Below, piece after piece: positions 5,624 to 8,449 of a DNA stretch of 8,449 bases. The DNA is from Candidatus Heimdallarchaeota archaeon (GTDB lineage: Archaea > Asgardarchaeota > Heimdallarchaeia > Heimdallarchaeales > Kariarchaeaceae): contig WAMJ01000116.1 in assembly GCA_015522385.1 (NCBI GenBank), forward strand, positions 1 through 8,449. Reading direction: 5' to 3'. Under the pieces are notes generated by a model that did not search any database, had not been told where the DNA came from, and saw nothing but the letters and a program-made list of their open reading frames with translations. Both the position numbers and the translations under genes were made by a program. Every line of letters starts with the position of its first letter. Position 1 is the first letter of the stretch.

Positions 5624-7102
5624 CTAGGTCCATATGGATTTGTCCAGTCGGTCTAGACCAACGTAGAACTTGGCAGTTCGCATCCACTTCTTCACCTGAT
5701 TGCGATCAAATCCCTTGCTGACAACCTCCGCGAAATTTGCCAAGACGAGATCTCTCACAAGTTCATAACCTGAATCTTGGAGCTGATCTAGTAGTTCCTC
5801 TTCTATCTCAAGGGCGCTGAGGAAGTCATTTGCCTGCGGTGTGTCGAGAAGTGTTTCCAATGCTGCACGCTGCTTCTCCTGAAGTTCCCTGATCTCCCTG
5901 TATTCCATCCGAAGCTCGTGTTCATAGTTCTCCAGAATTTGATAACACTGGTCATACCAATATGATATCCTTTGTGGAGAAGTCTCAGGTACTATTTCCG
6001 AGATCTCGTATGCCTCAGATTGAAGCAGGTCGGAGATATATGTCTTCCCGGCGTCATTTAGGAGAGAGTTCTCCATAGAATTGAGCGAATCAAGTTCCTG
6101 AACTGGAATTTCAAGCTCTGCAATTAGCTCCTCATCAAGGTTTTTGGCCTCGATCTTCTTAAGATCATCCTTGGTCTTCACCTCGCTAAACATCGACGAT
6201 GAGAAGGTGAACTCTTCGACTACTTCGTCCTCATCAATGTCTTCTTTAACTTCTTCCTCTGCTCCTACCACTTCAGTATCGATGCTCTCAACCGGTTTGC
6301 TATCATTTTCTTGATCAGTGGTTTCATCTTCCAAATCAGATTCTTCTTTCAGAGCCTGTTTGACCTCTTCGTATGTTAAGACTCCATCATTGTTGATATC
6401 TAGTTCCTTGAACTTCTTCAAGAGCTCCCCCTCTGGTTCTATCTCGGTTTGCTTTTCATATCGACCCTCATCAGAAGACTCAGAGACCCCTATTAAGGAC
6501 TCTTCTTCAATATCTTGATCGTTGTCGTCTTCAGCCACATTGACCACGGTTTTAGATTCTTCAACTTCTTCAACTTCTTCAACTTCTTCAACCATTTTGT
6601 CATGAGGAGTTTCAGTATCCGATTCATTTTCTGCTATTAGCTCAGTCGCCTCCTCGTAAGTTTTCTTCTCGTCCACCTCTTCAAATAAGGAGTCCTTTCC
6701 AGCCGTGGAGTCTTCAATACTGTTTGGGCTGGTCTGTGGTTCTTCAACTTCATCAGGTTCGGGGATAACTTTCTTCTGTCGCTTCGATTCCTTGGAATGT
6801 GCCTTTTTAGCTAGTTCCACTTCGAGAATAGATTCAGCGATTTCATCTCCAGACTTCGCTTTTACACCGATAGTCCATTTGCCAAGATGTCTTTTTGAGT
6901 GGATGGCAAGTGGAATGTTGAATTCCCTACTCTGGACTTTAATCCTCCCCATTCTCCAGAGATTCTCAGCAGGGTCTCTCAGATCGTAGTGGAGATAGTC
7001 TATCACTGCATCAGACTGGACGGTGATTCCGAATGTGACATTCGGTTGCACCACTAGTTTTTTCGAGTTGTCATCCGATGAGAATTTCAGGGTTAGTTCC
7101 AT
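5624..7102 (-). CDS. EF-hand protein with macroglobulin/Ig-like N-terminus and HhH-like C-terminus
   Basis: I do not recognise a named family. The 492-residue product has no signal peptide or membrane segment and should be cytosolic. Residues 1-97 look like a beta-sandwich of the Ig or macroglobulin (MG2) type, with the late-strand pattern HLGKWTIGVKA. Residues 98-300 are very acidic, low-complexity and probably disordered, with four VEE repeats (171-182). Inside this stretch sits one canonical EF-hand, loop DINNDGVLTYEE (235-246), flanked by helix-forming sequence, so calcium binding is likely. The C-terminal third is helical. Residues about 340-390 (LLNDAGKTYISDLL) and 435-485 (DSGYELVRDLV ... 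KKWMRTAKFYVGLD) resemble helix-hairpin-helix modules, separated by a probable coiled coil (390-420). The start ATG has GGAG 8 nt upstream. It lies upstream of the Cache sensors on the same strand, so it may be an adaptor for them; that is inference. It is surely a real gene, but its role is unknown. Confidence 0.85.
   Translation of the reverse strand: MELTLKFSSDDNSKKLVVQPNVTFGITVQSDAVIDYLHYDLRDPAENLWRMGRIKVQSREFNIPLAIHSKRHLGKWTIGVKAKSGDEIAESILEVELAKKAHSKESKRQKKVIPEPDEVEEPQTSPNSIEDSTAGKDSLFEEVDEKKTYEEATELIAENESDTETPHDKMVEEVEEVEEVEESKTVVNVAEDDNDQDIEEESLIGVSESSDEGRYEKQTEIEPEGELLKKFKELDINNDGVLTYEEVKQALKEESDLEDETTDQENDSKPVESIDTEVVGAEEEVKEDIDEDEVVEEFTFSSSMFSEVKTKDDLKKIEAKNLDEELIAELEIPVQELDSLNSMENSLLNDAGKTYISDLLQSEAYEISEIVPETSPQRISYWYDQCYQILENYEHELRMEYREIRELQEKQRAALETLLDTPQANDFLSALEIEEELLDQLQDSGYELVRDLVLANFAEVVSKGFDRNQVKKWMRTAKFYVGLDRLDKSIWT
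6365..6400 (-). other. EF-hand calcium-binding loop (coding)
   Basis: These bases encode the 12-residue loop D-I-N-N-D-G-V-L-T-Y-E-E. All canonical EF-hand ligand positions are satisfied: Asp at 1, Asn at 3, Asp at 5, Gly at 6, Thr at 9 and Glu at 12, with the hydrophobic residue at 8. The preceding LLKKFKELD and following VKQALKE are amphipathic, like the E and F helices. It is a single hand, so pairing would have to occur between two protein molecules. Confidence 0.88.
6557..6592. repeat. Four perfect tandem copies of a 9-bp unit
   Basis: TTCTTCAAC is repeated four times without mismatch inside the EF-hand gene. On the coding strand each unit is GTTGAAGAA, giving Val-Glu-Glu four times in the acidic linker. 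Identity at the DNA level, including synonymous positions, points to recent slippage expansion, so copy number may vary between strains. Confidence 0.93.
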
Positions 7103-7110
7103 CCTTGCGT

Positions 7111-7116
7111 CTCCTT
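7111..7116 (-). promoter_or_regulatory. Shine-Dalgarno of the EF-hand protein gene
   Basis: AAGGAG on the minus strand ends 8 nt before ATG 7102 and supports that start. A TATA-like ATTATTAA stands about 30 nt further upstream (near 7141-7148), which would give a short leader of about 15 nt just long enough to hold the SD. Confidence 0.65.
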
Positions 7117-7207
7117 TCTATCAGTAGGAATCTTCTGATTCTTAATAATCTAATCGATCGACCTCTGGACTATGAGCTAACAGAAGTAATATCTATGCTA
7201 TAATCAC

Positions 7208-7561
7208 TCAGAAGTATATGAGAGTTAGACCAAGCATGAGAACGAGAAGGAAGAGGATAGGTAGAAAAAACTCTTCATTGCTGATATCTCTACCCTCTCT
7301 TTTCTCGAAGTATAGAGAGTCCTTAATTCCATTTACCCAGAGGAGGAGTGCGATTATTAGAAGAACCTGCTCCAAGCCACTAAGATAGCTAAGGTCAAAC
7401 TGATTTGAGAGGAGGAAGAACAAGAGGAGACTAGCGAGTACCTTGAAAAGATGGGAGAAGATGAAATCGATAAACCTGATATAGGTTTTTCTTTTAGGAG
7501 GATTCAGAATCACGATTTCAGTTACCAACATTTCAACAGCGAATTCTGATGTTAAAAACAT
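7208..7561 (-). CDS. Small hypothetical membrane protein with three probable TM segments
   Basis: I do not recognise a family. Counting from ATG 7561 the product is 117 residues. A basic stretch (PPKRKTYIR, 21-29) is followed by hydrophobic segments at about 36-52, 64-78 and 98-116, with a charged loop between the last two (EKREGRDISNEE, 86-97). The third segment ends one residue before the stop. An in-frame GTG at 7570 would add three residues; neither start has a clear SD. The positive-inside rule would place the basic N-terminus and perhaps the charged loop in the cytoplasm. It is transcribed divergently from the membrane metallopeptidase, sharing a 67-bp promoter region, and might be functionally tied to it. 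A 105-nt gap with its own promoter-like sequence separates it from the EF-hand gene downstream. Length and hydrophobic pattern argue for a real gene. Confidence 0.65.
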   Translation of the reverse strand: MFLTSEFAVEMLVTEIVILNPPKRKTYIRFIDFIFSHLFKVLASLLLFFLLSNQFDLSYLSGLEQVLLIIALLLWVNGIKDSLYFEKREGRDISNEEFFLPILFLLVLMLGLTLIYF

Positions 7562-7598
7562 TAGTTCCACAATATAGTACTATTCTGCATTTCGACAT

Positions 7599-7606
7599 GT
7601 TTAAGT
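7599..7606. promoter_or_regulatory. Probable shared TATA region between the small membrane protein and the metallopeptidase
   Basis: GTTTAAGT is centred 26-27 nt upstream of ATG 7629, which has no SD, as expected for a leaderless plus-strand mRNA. Read on the other strand (ACTTAAAC) it is also a reasonable TATA box for the divergent small membrane protein, whose transcript would begin near 7577. Confidence 0.5.
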
Positions 7607-7628
7607 CCTTGGCGTCCAAAAATGGCTT

Positions 7629-8449
7629 ATGGGATTCTCTCCGAGTGAAGCCGAGGCGTACTCGTTCTACTCGATTGTCGCTGTTGTCTTACCCGGACTA
7701 CTACTGATACTCTCACCTAGTATAACTATAAACTATAACAATAAATCCTCGACTTTCACAATGGAATTCCTCGTGATTATGCTGTTCATCGTGCTCCCCA
7801 TCCTTCTTCCTGCAGTTATTAAAGCCATGGTATCCAAGATACAGAGGGAGGAGAGTGCGATAACATGGGAGATGAACGCTGCGTCTCATAAATTGTCCAT
7901 ACTCTTCATCAGAGTGCTGATCTTGAACATCTCTGCCAACTACTTTCTCCTATTCCTCTCTGAGGATACAGGAAATGTGAGCAGTGCCTCTGAGTATATC
8001 ACCTTTGCATCTCTTCTCATCTTTGTGGTGATATCATTCAAGCAAAATGGCAGTGAGAGTGTGGAACCTACAACAGAGCATCATTTCAATACAGACTACA
8101 TTACCAACTTGGTTAGGGAGATTTATCCGCATATGCGGATCAGGATCATCAATTCAGAGTCCAAATTCGCATATTTTAAATTCCTGAATAGGAATACTAT
8201 CTTCGTTTCACGGGGAATGCTCAGATCCTCACATAGTGAACTTCAGAGAGTCATCTACCACGAGTTAGGACATAAAGAACAGGGAATAAGAGTTATTGCA
8301 GCCAGTTTGTTCCTCTTAGGATATTTTCTTGTACTGGGAGAGCTCATCGCTTATCTCCCGTTGGTTGACTTCCTCAGTCTAGGGAGCTTGCGTAACCAGG
8401 TCATCAACTACTCAATATCTGTGGAGATTGTGTATTTCCTTGTCCTCCC
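7629..8449 (+). CDS. Membrane zinc metallopeptidase, M48-like (HELGH), 5' part, truncated at right window edge
   Basis: The frame is open from ATG 7629 to the window edge (273 codons) and has no stop. It encodes hydrophobic segments at about 14-32, 46-66, 89-110 and 123-137, a soluble stretch (138-209), the zinc-binding motif HELGH (211-215) and a further hydrophobic segment at about 221-242. The sequence before the motif, TIFVSRGMLRSSHSELQRVIYHELGH (190-215, read in two parts), follows the M48 pattern in which a strand and a Gly-Leu-Leu-like turn precede the active-site helix. His211 and His215 would bind zinc and Glu212 would be the catalytic base. The third ligand, usually a Glu further downstream, lies outside the window. 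M48 enzymes (HtpX, Ste24) degrade or process membrane proteins; the substrate here is unknown. The upstream frame is closed by TAA at 7602-7604 and offers no other start. Confidence 0.85.
   Translation, partial: MGFSPSEAEAYSFYSIVAVVLPGLLLILSPSITINYNNKSSTFTMEFLVIMLFIVLPILLPAVIKAMVSKIQREESAITWEMNAASHKLSILFIRVLILNISANYFLLFLSEDTGNVSSASEYITFASLLIFVVISFKQNGSESVEPTTEHHFNTDYITNLVREIYPHMRIRIINSESKFAYFKFLNRNTIFVSRGMLRSSHSELQRVIYHELGHKEQGIRVIAASLFLLGYFLVLGELIAYLPLVDFLSLGSLRNQVINYSISVEIVYFLVL

Noticed and set aside
5362..5721. Plus-strand frame spanning the gap between the EF-hand gene and the large sensor
   Set aside because: Most of it is antisense to the two flanking genes, and the central part covers the AT-rich promoter region; no SD or domain signal.
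1..8449. tRNA, rRNA, CRISPR, IS element or att site
   Set aside because: I looked for cloverleaf sequences, regularly spaced repeats, transposase motifs and long terminal repeats, and saw none; coding density leaves little room for them.

Overview
The window is archaeal. The evidence is the archaeal/eukaryotic form of ribosomal protein uL3, an archaeal NadM-type NMN adenylyltransferase, AGGTGAT-type Shine-Dalgarno (SD) sites that match the 3' end of archaeal 16S rRNA, and TATA-like boxes about 26 nt upstream of start codons that lack an SD (leaderless style). A canonical EF-hand and von Willebrand A (VWA), Cache and TPR multidomain proteins would fit an Asgard-like lineage. That placement is only an inference and is weak.

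Layout. Positions 1-721 (-): the first 240 codons of uL3, running off the left edge, with an apparent ATT start codon. Positions 722-855: a divergent promoter region with a hairpin in the uL3 leader. Positions 856-1419 (+): nadM, which converges on the next gene with both stops inside one CTAG. Positions 1416-2807 (-): a small double-Cache/HAMP membrane sensor with no output domain. Positions 2817-5504 (-): a large sensor with double Cache, HAMP, TPR repeats and a VWA domain, whose stop codon lies inside the SD of the small sensor. Positions 5624-7102 (-): a soluble protein with a beta-sandwich N-terminus, an acidic linker, an EF-hand and helix-hairpin-helix-like C-terminal modules. Positions 7208-7561 (-): a small membrane protein. 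Positions 7629-8449 (+): the 5' part of an M48-like membrane zinc metallopeptidase, running off the right edge.

How the genes may work together. uL3 and nadM are housekeeping genes. The striking part is 1416-7102, where two paralogous extracellular sensors sit beside an EF-hand protein. Their double-Cache domains carry the residues of the universal amino-acid-binding motif, exact in the small sensor and with Trp replaced by Phe in the large one. The large sensor has a cytoplasmic metal-dependent VWA domain with an intact MIDAS motif behind a TPR array. This suggests a membrane sensing system that works through protein-protein assembly rather than a kinase or chemotaxis output. Cache plus VWA are also the two domains of animal calcium-channel alpha2delta subunits, here in reverse order and split across the membrane. 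The functional link among these three genes is inferred from adjacency and domain logic only.

I saw no tRNA, rRNA, CRISPR array, insertion sequence or attachment site. No gene-free stretch exceeds 135 bases.
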